The position numbers and the translations under genes were made by a program. DNA of 33,156 bases, from contig DATJUT010000039.1 in NCBI GenBank assembly GCA_035502185.1, forward strand, positions 1 to 33,156. Direction: 5' to 3'. Shown here in pieces: positions 15,451-24,076 of this stretch (position 1 is the first letter of the stretch; every line of letters begins with the position of its first letter). Under the pieces are notes generated by a model. That model had not been told where the DNA came from and did not search any database. It saw only the letters and a program-made list of their open reading frames with translations. Source of the DNA: Gemmatimonadales bacterium (GTDB lineage: Bacteria; Gemmatimonadota; Gemmatimonadetes; Gemmatimonadales; JACORV01).

Positions 15451-16673
15451 ACCGGCCCGGCCGGGCGCCCCGGCGCGCCCTCGGCTTCGCGCTCGCGCTG
15501 GCCGCGGGCGCCTGCGCCCCCCGCGGCCGGCCGGTCGCGGCGCCCGCCGAGCACTGGCTCGGCACCTGGGCCCCGTCGCAGCAGCTCGTCGAGCCCCGCA
15601 ACCTGCCGCCCGCCCCGCTCGCGCACTCGACGCTCCGCCAGGTCTTCCGGGTCTCGCTCGGCGGGCCGCGCATCCGCGTGCACCTCTCCAACCTGTTCGG
15701 CGACGGACCGATCGCCGTCGGCGCGGCGCGGATCGCGCGCTCGGCCGGCGGCTCCGCGATCGAGCCCGCGAGCGAGCGACCGCTGACTTTCGGCGGCGCC
15801 GACTCGGTGACGATCTCCGCCGGCCATGAGGCCACCTCCGATCCGCTCGACTTTCCGGTGGCCCCGCTGTCGGCGCTCGCCCTGACGCTCCGCATCGGCG
15901 CAGCGCCGGCCGCGCTGACGGGCCATCCCGGCTCGCGCACGACGTCCTATCTCGCGGCGGGTGACCACGTGTCGGAGCCGGAGCTGTCCGGCGCCGCCAC
16001 GACCGAGCACTGGTACGTCATCGCCGGCCTCGACGTCGTCGCGGAGGGCGCGGCCGTCGTCACCCTGGGCAACTCCATCACCGACGGGCGCGGCTCCGGC
16101 ACGAACCAGGACGACCGGTGGCCGGACGACCTCGCCCGGCGTCTCCAGGCCGATCCGCGGACCGCGCGCGTGGCGGTCCTCAACGCCGGCATCGGGGGAA
16201 ACTGCCTCCTGAGAGACTGCCTCGGCCCCGCGGCCCTCTCGCGCCTGGACCGCGACGTGCTCGAGCCCCCGGGCGTCCGGTGGGTGATCGTCCTCGAGGG
16301 GGTCAACGACATCGGCAACGCGCGGGCGCCCGGCGCCGCCGCCGGCGTGGCGCAGGGCCTCATCGACGCCTACCGGCGGATCATCGCGCGGGCCCACGCC
16401 CGCGGCCTCAAGGTGTACGGCGCGACGATCACGCCGTTCGGCGGATCGTTCTACGACGGCCCGGAGCGCCAGGCCGCGCGCGACACCGTCAACCGCTGGA
16501 TCAGGACGAGCGGCGCGTTCGACGCGGTGATCGACTTCGACGCCACGGTGCGGGACCCCTCGGACCCGAGCCGCCTGCAGAGCGCGCTCGACACCGGGGA
16601 CCACCTGCATCCGAACGAGGCGGGCTACCACGCCATGGCGGACGCGATCGAGCTGTCCCTGTTCACGCCGTGA
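15447..16673 (+). CDS. SGNH/GDSL-family esterase, lipoprotein
   Basis: The GTG at 15447 overlaps the GH3 stop (GTGA), giving 408 residues. The N-terminus is a lipoprotein signal ending in AAGAC, so the protein is probably anchored outside the inner membrane. A beta-rich N-terminal domain (residues ~40-190; WAPSQQLVEPRNLPP, LRQVFRVSLGG) precedes the SGNH core: nucleophile Ser210 in GNSITDG, the Gly/Asn oxyanion blocks GIGGN and EGVNDIGN, and the Asp385-x2-His388 pair in DHLHPNEAGYHAM. Such enzymes in xylan loci usually remove acetyl or other acyl groups. The context between a xylosidase and an acetylxylan esterase supports that role, but the exact ester is inferred. Confidence 0.85.
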   Translation: MNRPGRAPRRALGFALALAAGACAPRGRPVAAPAEHWLGTWAPSQQLVEPRNLPPAPLAHSTLRQVFRVSLGGPRIRVHLSNLFGDGPIAVGAARIARSAGGSAIEPASERPLTFGGADSVTISAGHEATSDPLDFPVAPLSALALTLRIGAAPAALTGHPGSRTTSYLAAGDHVSEPELSGAATTEHWYVIAGLDVVAEGAAVVTLGNSITDGRGSGTNQDDRWPDDLARRLQADPRTARVAVLNAGIGGNCLLRDCLGPAALSRLDRDVLEPPGVRWVIVLEGVNDIGNARAPGAAAGVAQGLIDAYRRIIARAHARGLKVYGATITPFGGSFYDGPERQAARDTVNRWIRTSGAFDAVIDFDATVRDPSDPSRLQSALDTGDHLHPNEAGYHAMADAIELSLFTP

Positions 16674-18052
16674 TCCCCGCGCGCTTCCCGCACCGGGCGC
16701 CGGCTCCGGGCGGACTCGGCCGCGCGCTCCGCCTCCTCGCCGTCGCCCTGCCGGTCTGGCTGCTCGCCCGGCCGGCCGAAGCCCAGCTCCTGACGTTCAC
16801 CCCCGACCATCCCGACGGGATCTACGACGTGGGCCGGCGGGTCGGATGGGCCGTCGGCGTGGCGCCGGGGCAGAGCGCGTTCCCGGGCACCTACACCTGG
16901 GTGGCGAAGCGCGACGGCGAGACGGTGGTCGGCCGCGGCGCGTTCACCCTCGACTCGCTCCGTGCGACGGCGCGGATCGAGACGTCGCTCCGCCGGCCGG
17001 GGATGATCCTCGTGGAGGTGCGGCCGCCGGCCGGCGACAGCGGGTTTCGCGGCGCGAGCAAGAGCGAGATCGGGCGCGTCCTCCTCGGTGCGGCGGTCGC
17101 GCCGACGCGGATCCGGCCGTCGGCGCCCCGACCGGCGGACTTCGACTCCTTCTGGACGGCGAAGCGCCGGGAGCTCGACGCCGTCCCCGCGGAGCCGGTC
17201 CTCACGCCGGCGGAGAGCGGCCGCCCCGGCGTGGAGTACTTCACCGTCCGGTTGAACAACATCCGCGGCGCCCACGTCTACGGGCAGCTCGCGAAGCCGG
17301 CGGGCGCCGGGCCGTTCCCCGGCCTCCTGATCTACCAGTGGGCGAGCCCGCCCTACCCGCTCCAGAGGTCGTGGGTGACGGATCGTGCCGCCGAGGGCTG
17401 GCTGGTGCTGAACGTCGAGCCGCACGACGTGCCGGGCGACCTGCCGCAGGCGTTCTACGACGCGCTGCCGCAGATCGTCAGGAACTACCGGACCATCGGC
17501 GAGCGGAGCCGCGACGAGAGCTACTTCCTCGCCATGTACCTCGGCGACCTCCGCGCGGCGGAGTACCTGGCGGACCGACCGGACTGGGACGGCCGGACGC
17601 TGGCGGTGACGGGCATCAGCATGGGCGGCCAGCAGAGCTTCGCCGTCGCCGGCCTCGACCCCAGGGTGACGGCGCTGGTCGTGGACGTGCCGGCCGGCAG
17701 CGATGCCCTCGGGGCCCTGCACGGGCGAGCGCCGGAGTACCCGAACTGGGACCTGGCGCTGCCCGAGGTCCGCCGGACCGCGCCGTACTTCGACGTGACC
17801 AACTTCGCCCCGCGCATCGTCGCGCGCTCGATGGTGGCGATGGGATTCATCGACGAGACCTGCCCGCCGGCCGGCATCTGGGCGACCTTCAACGCGATCC
17901 GCGGGCCCAAGGAGGCCGTGCCCATGGTGGACTCGCCGCACAACCACATGGCGACGGCCGAGGAGCAGCAGCCGTACACCCGGCGCGCGGCCCGGTGGCT
18001 GGGCGTGCTGGTGCAGGGCGGCGACCCGACGGCGGCGGCCGGCGGCCCGTGA
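16670..18052 (+). CDS. secreted acetylxylan esterase (AXE1 / CE7-like alpha/beta hydrolase)
   Basis: The GTG at 16670 overlaps the previous stop by four bases; the product has 460 residues. A signal peptide (LLAVALPVWLLARPAEA) is followed by an N-terminal beta-sandwich-like region to about residue 145. The AXE1-type alpha/beta-hydrolase comes next, marked by FDSFWTAKRRELDAVP, the VYGQLAKP strand, nucleophile Ser317 in GISMGG, Asp395 in GFIDETCPP and His424 in SPHNHM. The spacing and the DETCPP segment match the acetyl xylan esterase/cephalosporin deacetylase family. It would deacetylate xylan or xylo-oligomers in the periplasm. The attached N-terminal domain is longer than in Bacillus CE7 enzymes. 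Confidence 0.85.
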   Translation: MIPARFPHRAPAPGGLGRALRLLAVALPVWLLARPAEAQLLTFTPDHPDGIYDVGRRVGWAVGVAPGQSAFPGTYTWVAKRDGETVVGRGAFTLDSLRATARIETSLRRPGMILVEVRPPAGDSGFRGASKSEIGRVLLGAAVAPTRIRPSAPRPADFDSFWTAKRRELDAVPAEPVLTPAESGRPGVEYFTVRLNNIRGAHVYGQLAKPAGAGPFPGLLIYQWASPPYPLQRSWVTDRAAEGWLVLNVEPHDVPGDLPQAFYDALPQIVRNYRTIGERSRDESYFLAMYLGDLRAAEYLADRPDWDGRTLAVTGISMGGQQSFAVAGLDPRVTALVVDVPAGSDALGALHGRAPEYPNWDLALPEVRRTAPYFDVTNFAPRIVARSMVAMGFIDETCPPAGIWATFNAIRGPKEAVPMVDSPHNHMATAEEQQPYTRRAARWLGVLVQGGDPTAAAGGP

Positions 18053-18071
18053 GCGCGAGCCAGCGGCGCGG

Positions 18072-19328
18072 GTGGCGGTGAAGATCCGCGGCCTCCGGTG
18101 GTGGATCATCGGCCTGCTGATGCTGGGCTCGATGATCAACTACCTCACCCGCAGCACGCTGGCGGTCGCGGCCCCGACGCTGCTCACCGACCTCCACATC
18201 ACCGCGAAGCAGTACTCCTGGATCGTCGGGATCTTCCAGGGCGCGATCATGCTGCAGCCGGCGGCGGGCTACGCGCTGGACGTGGTCGGCCTCAAGCTCG
18301 GCCTGGCGCTGTTCGTCACCGCGTGGTCGCTGGTGAGCATGGCGCACGCCCTGGCGCGCACCTGGCCCGCGTTCGCCGGGCTCCGCGGCCTGCTGGGGCT
18401 CGCGGAGGGCTCGGCCAACCCGGCGGGGATGAAGGCCACGGCCGAGTGGTTCCCGGCGAAGGAGCGCGGGCTGGCCGGCGGCGTGTACAACATCGGCGCG
18501 TCGGTGGGCTCGATGCTGGCGCCGCCGCTCGTGGTGTGGGCCATCCTCGCCTCCAGCTGGCAGTTCGCGTTCATCATCACCGGCGGCCTGGGGTTGGTGT
18601 GGGTCGCGCTGTGGCTGGCGTTCTACCGGCCGATCGAGCGGCACCCCGCGCTGGCGGAGGAGGAGCGGACCCACATCGTCTCGGGGCAGGAGCGCTACCT
18701 CGACGACGACGGGGCGCGCCCCTCGATCCTCCGCCTCGCGCGGCAGCGCAACTTCTGGGGGATCGCCGTCCCGCGGTTCCTGGCGGACCCGACCTGGGGC
18801 ACGCTCACCTTCTGGGTGCCGCTCTACCTGTCGCAGGTGCGGCACTTCGACCTCAGGCAGATCGCGCTGTTCGCCTGGATGCCGTTCCTCGCCGCGGACG
18901 TCGGATGCCTGGCGGGCGGCTTCGTGAGCCTGCAGCTGCAGCGGCGCGGCATGCGCCTGCTCGACGCGCGGCGCTCCGCCTTCACGCTCGGCGCCGTGCT
19001 GATGAGCGGCGTCGCGTGCGCCGGCTTCGTGCGGAGCCCCTACGCCGCGGTCGCGCTGATCAGCCTCGCGGGCTTCGCGCACCAGACGCTGTCGGTCACG
19101 GTGATCACGATGGCCTCGGACCTGTTCCGGCGGAGCGAGGTCGCCACCGTGGCGGGGATGGCCGGCACCTGCGGGAACGCGGGGCTGCTGGTCTTCAACC
19201 TGCTGATCGGCGGCCTGGTGGCCACGGTGGGCTACACGCCGTTCTTCGTCTGTCTCGGCGTCCTGGACCTGGCGGGCGCGGCGGTGCTGTGGACGGTGGT
19301 GCGCGAGCCTGCCGCCGCGTCGGCGTGA
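18072..19328 (+). CDS. MFS transporter of the anion:cation symporter family, hexuronate (ExuT-like)
   Basis: The 418-residue protein has about twelve membrane segments. The ACS-family signatures are clear: SMINYLTRSTLAVAAPTLLTDL in helix 1, QGAIMLQPAAGYALDVVGLKLGL, GLAEGSANPAGMKATAEWFPAKERG, and NIGASVGSMLAPPLVVW. Family members carry glucuronate/galacturonate, galactonate, glucarate or similar sugar acids with protons. The xylan/pectin setting and uxuB/kdgK in the divergent operon favour a hexuronate. GTG 18072 is used with 19 bases after the esterase stop; GTG 18078 is also possible. No strong ribosome site is seen, so translation may be coupled. Confidence 0.88.
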   Translation: MAVKIRGLRWWIIGLLMLGSMINYLTRSTLAVAAPTLLTDLHITAKQYSWIVGIFQGAIMLQPAAGYALDVVGLKLGLALFVTAWSLVSMAHALARTWPAFAGLRGLLGLAEGSANPAGMKATAEWFPAKERGLAGGVYNIGASVGSMLAPPLVVWAILASSWQFAFIITGGLGLVWVALWLAFYRPIERHPALAEEERTHIVSGQERYLDDDGARPSILRLARQRNFWGIAVPRFLADPTWGTLTFWVPLYLSQVRHFDLRQIALFAWMPFLAADVGCLAGGFVSLQLQRRGMRLLDARRSAFTLGAVLMSGVACAGFVRSPYAAVALISLAGFAHQTLSVTVITMASDLFRRSEVATVAGMAGTCGNAGLLVFNLLIGGLVATVGYTPFFVCLGVLDLAGAAVLWTVVREPAAASA

Positions 19329-19358
19329 CCTCACACCCTACACCCTCACACCCTACAC
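19329..19358 (+). repeat. two perfect tandem copies of a 15-base unit
   Basis: CCTCACACCCTACAC occurs twice head to tail (19329-19343 and 19344-19358), directly after the MFS stop codon and 15 bases before the GH43 start. The C/A-only strand bias is unlike the surrounding DNA. It may be a slippage-prone spacer or a binding site; function is unknown. Confidence 0.85.
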
Positions 19359-19373
19359 CCGGCTGAGCCCGCC

Positions 19374-21080
19374 ATGGCCACGATCCGCAACCCCATCCTC
19401 CCCGGCTTCAATCCCGACCCTTCCATCGTTCGCGTGGGCGATGACTACTACATCGCGACCTCGACCTTCGAGTGGTATCCGGGCGTGCAGATCCACCACT
19501 CGCGCGACCTGGTGCACTGGCGGCTGCTGACGCGGCCGCTGCGGCGCGCCAGCCAGCTCGACCTGCGTGGCGACCCCGATTCGTGCGGCGTGTGGGCGCC
19601 GTGCCTCAGCTGGGCGGACGGGAAGTTCTGGCTGATCTACACCGACGTGAAGCGTTACGCCCGCACCAGCGTACCGAGCGCCTCCGGCGCCTCGATGCGC
19701 GACTTCCACAACTACCTGGTGACCGCGGAGACGATCGAGGGCGAGTGGAGCGACCCGGTCCACCTCAACAGCAGCGGCTTCGACCCGTCGCTGTTCCACG
19801 ACGACGACGGCCGGAAGTACCTCGTCAACATGCTGTGGGACTGGCGGCCGGGTCACAACCACTTCGGCGGCATCGTGCTGCAGGAGTACTCGGTCGCGCA
19901 GCGCCGCCTGGTGGGCGAGCGGGTCAACGTCTTCCGGGGCACCGCCATCGGGCTCACCGAGGCGCCGCACCTCTACAAGCGCGGCGGATGGTACTACCTC
20001 GTCACCGCGGAGGGCGGCACGTTCTGGGACCACTCGGTGACGATGGCGCGCTCGCACGGCCTGCGGGGGCCCTACGAGCTGCACCCCGACACCTACGTCC
20101 TGACGGCGCGGCGGCGGCCCGAGCTGCCGCTCCAGAAGTCGGGGCACGCCGACCTGGTCCAGACGCAGGCCGGCGAGACGTACATGGTGTACCTCGCGAG
20201 CCGGCCGCTGCCCAACCGCGGCCGCAGCCCGCTGGGCCGCGAGACGGCGATCCAGCCGATGGTCTGGTCGCCCGACGGCTGGCTCCGCACCACGGACGGC
20301 GAGGGCGTGCCGCAGCTCGAGGTGCCCGCGCCGCCGCTGCCGGCGCATCCCTTCCCCGCTCCGCCCGCGCGCGAGGACTTCGACGGCCCCGCGCTGCCGA
20401 TCGAGTTCCAGTGGCTGCGCACGCCGTTCCCGGACGAGCTGTTCAGCCTCACGGCGCGGCCGGGCCACCTCAGGCTCTACGGCCGCGAGACGCCGGGCAG
20501 CTGGTTCCGGCAGGCGCTGGTGGCGCGTCGCCAGCAGGCGCACTGCTTCGGCGCGGCGACGATGCTCGAGTTCGAGCCGGAGCACTACCAGCAGATGGCC
20601 GGCCTGATCTGCTACTACGGCGGCAACAAGTACCACTACCTGTACGTCGGCCACGACGAGACGGTGGGCAAGCACCTGCGGGTGATGAGCGCCTTCCCCG
20701 AGGGGCCGGCCGCTGACGCGCTCACGCCGCCGATCCCCGTCGCACCGGGGAAGCGGATCGAGCTCAAGGCCGAGGTGGACTACTCGCGGCTCCACTTCGC
20801 GTATCGCGTCGAGGGCGTGGACCGCGAGTGGCGCTGGCTGGCGGAGCAGTTCGACGCCAGCATCCTGTCGGACGAGGCCAGCGCGCCCGGCGCGCCGAAT
20901 TTCACCGGCGCGTTCGTCGGGATGGCGTGCCAGGACCTGGCCGGCACCGCTCTTGCGGCCGACTTCGACTGGTTCGAATATCGCGAGCGGGAGTACGTGG
21001 CGACGCCGGGGCGCCGGCCGGCGAACATCCAGCCGCCGGGCGACCGCGCCGAACGATCGAGCGGGAGGAGGCCGCGGTGA
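19374..21080 (+). CDS. GH43 beta-xylosidase, cytoplasmic (subfamily 11/12-like)
   Basis: The 568-residue protein has no signal peptide. The five-blade propeller starts immediately with NPILPGFNPDPSIVRVGDDYY. The catalytic set is visible: base Asp15 in NPDPS, the pKa-modulating Asp137 in GFDPSLFHDDDG and acid Glu196 in TEAPH. A C-terminal beta-sandwich from about residue 335 (REDFDGPALPIEFQWLRTP, FSLTARPGHLRLYG) is the GH43_C2-type domain that completes the active site in bacterial beta-xylosidases. It would split imported xylobiose and short xylo-oligomers to xylose, possibly with arabinofuranosidase side activity. ATG 19374 lies after a pair of tandem repeats; its stop overlaps the DinB-like start. 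Confidence 0.92.
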   Translation: MATIRNPILPGFNPDPSIVRVGDDYYIATSTFEWYPGVQIHHSRDLVHWRLLTRPLRRASQLDLRGDPDSCGVWAPCLSWADGKFWLIYTDVKRYARTSVPSASGASMRDFHNYLVTAETIEGEWSDPVHLNSSGFDPSLFHDDDGRKYLVNMLWDWRPGHNHFGGIVLQEYSVAQRRLVGERVNVFRGTAIGLTEAPHLYKRGGWYYLVTAEGGTFWDHSVTMARSHGLRGPYELHPDTYVLTARRRPELPLQKSGHADLVQTQAGETYMVYLASRPLPNRGRSPLGRETAIQPMVWSPDGWLRTTDGEGVPQLEVPAPPLPAHPFPAPPAREDFDGPALPIEFQWLRTPFPDELFSLTARPGHLRLYGRETPGSWFRQALVARRQQAHCFGAATMLEFEPEHYQQMAGLICYYGGNKYHYLYVGHDETVGKHLRVMSAFPEGPAADALTPPIPVAPGKRIELKAEVDYSRLHFAYRVEGVDREWRWLAEQFDASILSDEASAPGAPNFTGAFVGMACQDLAGTALAADFDWFEYREREYVATPGRRPANIQPPGDRAERSSGRRPR

Positions 21081-21607
21081 TCACGCTGACGGACGTTCTC
21101 CTCGAGGAAGCCCGGACGACCTATGCGGTGACCGAGAAGCTGTTCCGGCGCGTGAGCGACGCCGATCTCGCCTGGAAGCCCTCGGCCTCCGGCACCGAGT
21201 GGATGACCACGGGCCAGCTGCTGATGCACTGCGCGTGCTTCGGCTGCGGCAAGGCGGCGCACGGCTTCGTCACCGGCGACTGGGGGGGCGAGCTGGCGGA
21301 GTACGGCGAGGCGGGCACGCACGCCCAGCTGCCGACCGCGGCCGAGCTCCCGGCGGTCGAGAGCGTGGTGCAGGCGCAGCGGCTGCTGGAGGTGGATCGG
21401 ACGCTGACGCTGGACGCCATCGCGCAGGCCGACGCCGCGGACCTGCTGGGCGGACGGCTGCCGGCGCCGTGGGGCGGGCCGCCGCTCACGCTGTTCCAGC
21501 ACATCCTCCACATGATCGCACACCTCGCCCAGCACAAGGGCCAGCTGTTCTACTACCTGAAGCTGATGGGGAGAGACGTGGGCACGGCGGACCTGTGGGC
21601 CGCGTAG
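21077..21607 (+). CDS. DinB-like putative metal-dependent protein
   Basis: The protein has 176 residues starting at GTG 21077, overlapping the GH43 stop by four bases and preceded by a strong GGGAGGAGG ribosome site. The four-helix DinB/YfiT pattern is seen: TYAVTEKLFRRVSDADLAWKPS in helix 1, WMTTGQLLMHCACFGCG in helix 2 with the first metal-ligand His, and HILHMIAHLAQHKGQLFYYLKLMG in helix 4 with the paired His ligands. Members include thiol-transferases using bacillithiol or mycothiol and many of unknown function. Its tight placement between two glycoside hydrolase genes means that it is co-expressed with them; its role there is unclear. Confidence 0.8.
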   Translation: MITLTDVLLEEARTTYAVTEKLFRRVSDADLAWKPSASGTEWMTTGQLLMHCACFGCGKAAHGFVTGDWGGELAEYGEAGTHAQLPTAAELPAVESVVQAQRLLEVDRTLTLDAIAQADAADLLGGRLPAPWGGPPLTLFQHILHMIAHLAQHKGQLFYYLKLMGRDVGTADLWAA

Positions 21608-22845
21608 CGGCCGCACTGGTCCTCGCCGCCCTCGGCGGCGTCGCGTTCCCGGCGCGCGCCCAGACCCGGGCCGAGACCTTGCGCGCGGTGCGCCTCGTCG
21701 CCGACGGCGTGCTGCGGGACGCGACGTTCGACTTCGTGGACTCGGCGACGGGGCGCCACGTCGCCTCGCCCGACAGCGCGCCGGCCGGCGCGCGGGTCCG
21801 CATCGCCAGCGTCTACAACGACTGGCGCTACTGGAACGGCGTCCTCAACCTGGCGATGGGCCGCCTGGCGGGCGCGACGGACGACGCGCGCTACCGCACC
21901 TTCGCGGGCCGCAACATCGTCTTCGCCTTCGACCACGCCGCGTGGTTCGCCGCGCGCTACCACGGCGAGGACCGGTGGGCCTATCCGTTCGCGCACCACT
22001 TCGGGATGGTGGAGTTGGACGACTACGGCGCCGAGGGCGCCGTCACGACCGACCTCCTGGTCTCCGGGCCGGACGACCGGCTGAAGCAGTACGTCGAGCG
22101 CGCGGCCCGCTACGCGACGACGGACCAGGTGCGCCTGCCCGACGGGACGCTGGCGCGGAGCCGCCCGCGGCGGTTCACGATCTGGGCCGACGACCTGTTC
22201 ATGAGCGTGCCGTTCCTGGTGCGGACCTATGCGCGCACCGGCGAGCAACGCTGGCTGGACGACGCGGTGCACCAGGCGATCAGCTACCACCGGCACCTCG
22301 ACGATCCGCGGACCGGCCTGATGTACCACAACTGGTACAGCGACAGCGCGGGCGGCGAGGGCGCCGGCGCGCAGCACGGCGTGGCGTTCTGGGGTCGCGC
22401 CAACGGCTGGGCGATGATGGCGCAGGCGGAGCTGCTGGACCGGCTCGGGCCGGGCGACCGGGCGCGCGACACGGTGCTGGCGCTGTTCCGCCGCCAGGTC
22501 GCGGCGCTGGCCCGCTACCAGGACTCGACCGGCCTGTGGCACCAGCTCCTCGACAAGCCTGACTCGTACCTCGAAACCTCGGCCAGCGCGATGTTCGTCT
22601 ACGCGATCGCGCGGGGCGTGTCGCAGCACTGGCTGCCCGCGGCGTACGCGGCGGTGGCGCGGAAGGGCTGGCAGGGCGTGATGACGCGGATCCGGCCGGA
22701 CGGGCAGATCGAGGGCACCTGCGCCGGCACGGGCACCAGCGACGACATCGCGGATTACTACGCGCGGCCGACGCCCCTCAACGACGTCCACGGCGTCGGA
22801 CCGCTACTGCTGGCGGGCGCGGCGATCCTGCAGCTCGGGCCATGA
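21595..22845 (+). CDS. GH105 unsaturated rhamnogalacturonyl/glucuronyl hydrolase, secreted
   Basis: From GTG 21595, overlapping the DinB-like stop by 13 bases, the product has 416 residues. A short signal peptide (VAAALVLAALGG...ARAQ) precedes the (alpha/alpha)6 barrel. The signature RRFTIWADDLFMSVPFLVRTY contains the catalytic Asp of the YteR/GH105 family. Further family blocks are MYHNWYSD, WGRANGWAMMAQAELLD, DSYLETSASAMFVYAIARGV and GTCAGTGTSDDIADYY. The enzyme hydrates the 4,5-unsaturated uronic acid left by pectin or rhamnogalacturonan lyases so that it falls off the oligomer. No polysaccharide lyase is in the window, so lyases must be elsewhere. It ends the plus-strand run. Confidence 0.9.
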   Translation: MGRVAAALVLAALGGVAFPARAQTRAETLRAVRLVADGVLRDATFDFVDSATGRHVASPDSAPAGARVRIASVYNDWRYWNGVLNLAMGRLAGATDDARYRTFAGRNIVFAFDHAAWFAARYHGEDRWAYPFAHHFGMVELDDYGAEGAVTTDLLVSGPDDRLKQYVERAARYATTDQVRLPDGTLARSRPRRFTIWADDLFMSVPFLVRTYARTGEQRWLDDAVHQAISYHRHLDDPRTGLMYHNWYSDSAGGEGAGAQHGVAFWGRANGWAMMAQAELLDRLGPGDRARDTVLALFRRQVAALARYQDSTGLWHQLLDKPDSYLETSASAMFVYAIARGVSQHWLPAAYAAVARKGWQGVMTRIRPDGQIEGTCAGTGTSDDIADYYARPTPLNDVHGVGPLLLAGAAILQLGP

Positions 22846-22850
22846 CGCGG

Positions 22851-22868
22851 GGCCCCGGCGCCGGGGCC
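22851..22868. terminator. perfect 18-base palindrome between convergent genes
   Basis: GGCCCCGGCGCCGGGGCC is exactly self-complementary and fills most of the 28-base gap between the ends of the GH105 (plus) and GH8 (minus) genes. It can fold into a very stable hairpin from either strand. There is no T-tract, so intrinsic termination is unproven; it may act as a bidirectional transcription barrier or mRNA end stabiliser. Confidence 0.45.
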
Positions 22869-22873
22869 GACGC

Positions 22874-24076
22874 CTACTGCCCCGGCGCCAGGCCGATCAT
22901 CCGGTAACGACCCGATGCGTGCAGCAGGCCGAAGAGGTAGAGGCAGCCGTCGTAGTAGCGCCACCGGCCGCGGGTCGGACGGACGTACCACAGCTCGCGG
23001 ACGAAGTCGAGCGCGCGGGGACCGGTCGCGACGAGGCTGGCCACGGCGTTCATCGCCACCAGGCCCGGGGAGTGGTCGCGCTCCAGCTGCCTACCGTCCA
23101 GCGTGAACATGTTGCCGTAGGTCGCGAGGCCCTGCCGCGCGAAGAACGCCTGCAGCCGGTTCGCCTCGTCCACCGCCGCCGGATCCCCGCCCCACCAGTA
23201 CCGGTCCACCGCGATGTTCTGGATCACCCGCCACGCGTCGGCGCGGAAGTCGGCGTGGCTGGCGCCGGCGCGGCTCCAGGGGTCCGTCGGGGCGCCGTCG
23301 AAGCGCGCGTAGTCCGGGAACAGGCCCGTCTCCGGACGCGCGGCGGCGTGGAGGAAGGCGCGGCTCGCCCGGGCGATCTCGCGCCAGGCATCGTTGTCCC
23401 GCCTCGCCCAGCGGGCGAACAGCTCGTAGAACGCGGGCAGGTGGTAGGACGGATCGGTGAAGCCCGCCCCGGGACCGCGCGGCACGAACACGACCAGCCT
23501 GGTGGCCGGGTCGAACATCGGCCCGACGCCCGAGGCGGGCTCGGTCCAGCGGTCCTGGTGCAGCATGTGGTCGAGGATGTCGTCGGCCGCCGCGCGGTAG
23601 GTGGTGTCCCCCCAGCGCTGCCACGCGAAGAACAGGGCCATCGCGAAGTACTGCTCGCCGTCCGGCGCGGGGCCGTGGTCGCGGATCGTGCCGTCGGGGT
23701 TGGCCTCCCAGGCGAAGTAGCCCGCGAGGTCGCCGGCGGCGTTGCGCATCCGGCGGCGGGCGAAGTTCCACAGCCGGTCGAACTGCGGCCGCAGGTCCGC
23801 CTGCACGGCGAGCATCATCCCGTAGGACATCCCCTCCGAGCGGACGTCGCCGTTGCCGCTGTCGAGGATGTAGGCCTCGTCCGCGCCCAGGGTGTCGTAG
23901 TTGCGGATGGTCGAGTCGCCGAAGAAGAAGTCGTGGATCGCGGCGTCCACCTTGGCCGCGATCTCCGAGTCGGTCTTCCCGATCTCGCGGAACAGGTTGC
24001 GGTAGACGCCGCTGGCGGCGACGGGCGCCGCCTGCGCCAGGGCGTCGGCCACGAGCGGCGCCGGGGCCCCGGGCAC
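22874..24076 (-). CDS. GH8 reducing-end-xylose releasing exo-oligoxylanase (Rex-like)
   Basis: From GTG 24076 the protein is 400 residues. It follows the Bacillus halodurans Rex enzyme closely: VYRNLFREIGKTDSEI at the start, catalytic acid Glu81 in VRSEGMSYGMM, YFAWEANPDGT, GPAPDGEQYFAMALFFA, FTDPSYHLPAFYELFARWA, base Asp280 in FRADAWRVIQNI, and a His in the ERDHSPGL loop that in Rex limits the site to reducing-end xylose. It would trim xylo-oligomers one xylose at a time. The start is uncertain: the same frame stays open upstream with a signal-like Ala/Leu run (LRAPARALLAAAAAAAL), but the only candidate start codon there is CTG at 24136, eight bases after the mgsA stop. So it is either cytoplasmic from GTG 24076, or exported from a rare start. 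Confidence 0.88.
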   Translation of the reverse strand: MPGAPAPLVADALAQAAPVAASGVYRNLFREIGKTDSEIAAKVDAAIHDFFFGDSTIRNYDTLGADEAYILDSGNGDVRSEGMSYGMMLAVQADLRPQFDRLWNFARRRMRNAAGDLAGYFAWEANPDGTIRDHGPAPDGEQYFAMALFFAWQRWGDTTYRAAADDILDHMLHQDRWTEPASGVGPMFDPATRLVVFVPRGPGAGFTDPSYHLPAFYELFARWARRDNDAWREIARASRAFLHAAARPETGLFPDYARFDGAPTDPWSRAGASHADFRADAWRVIQNIAVDRYWWGGDPAAVDEANRLQAFFARQGLATYGNMFTLDGRQLERDHSPGLVAMNAVASLVATGPRALDFVRELWYVRPTRGRWRYYDGCLYLFGLLHASGRYRMIGLAPGQ

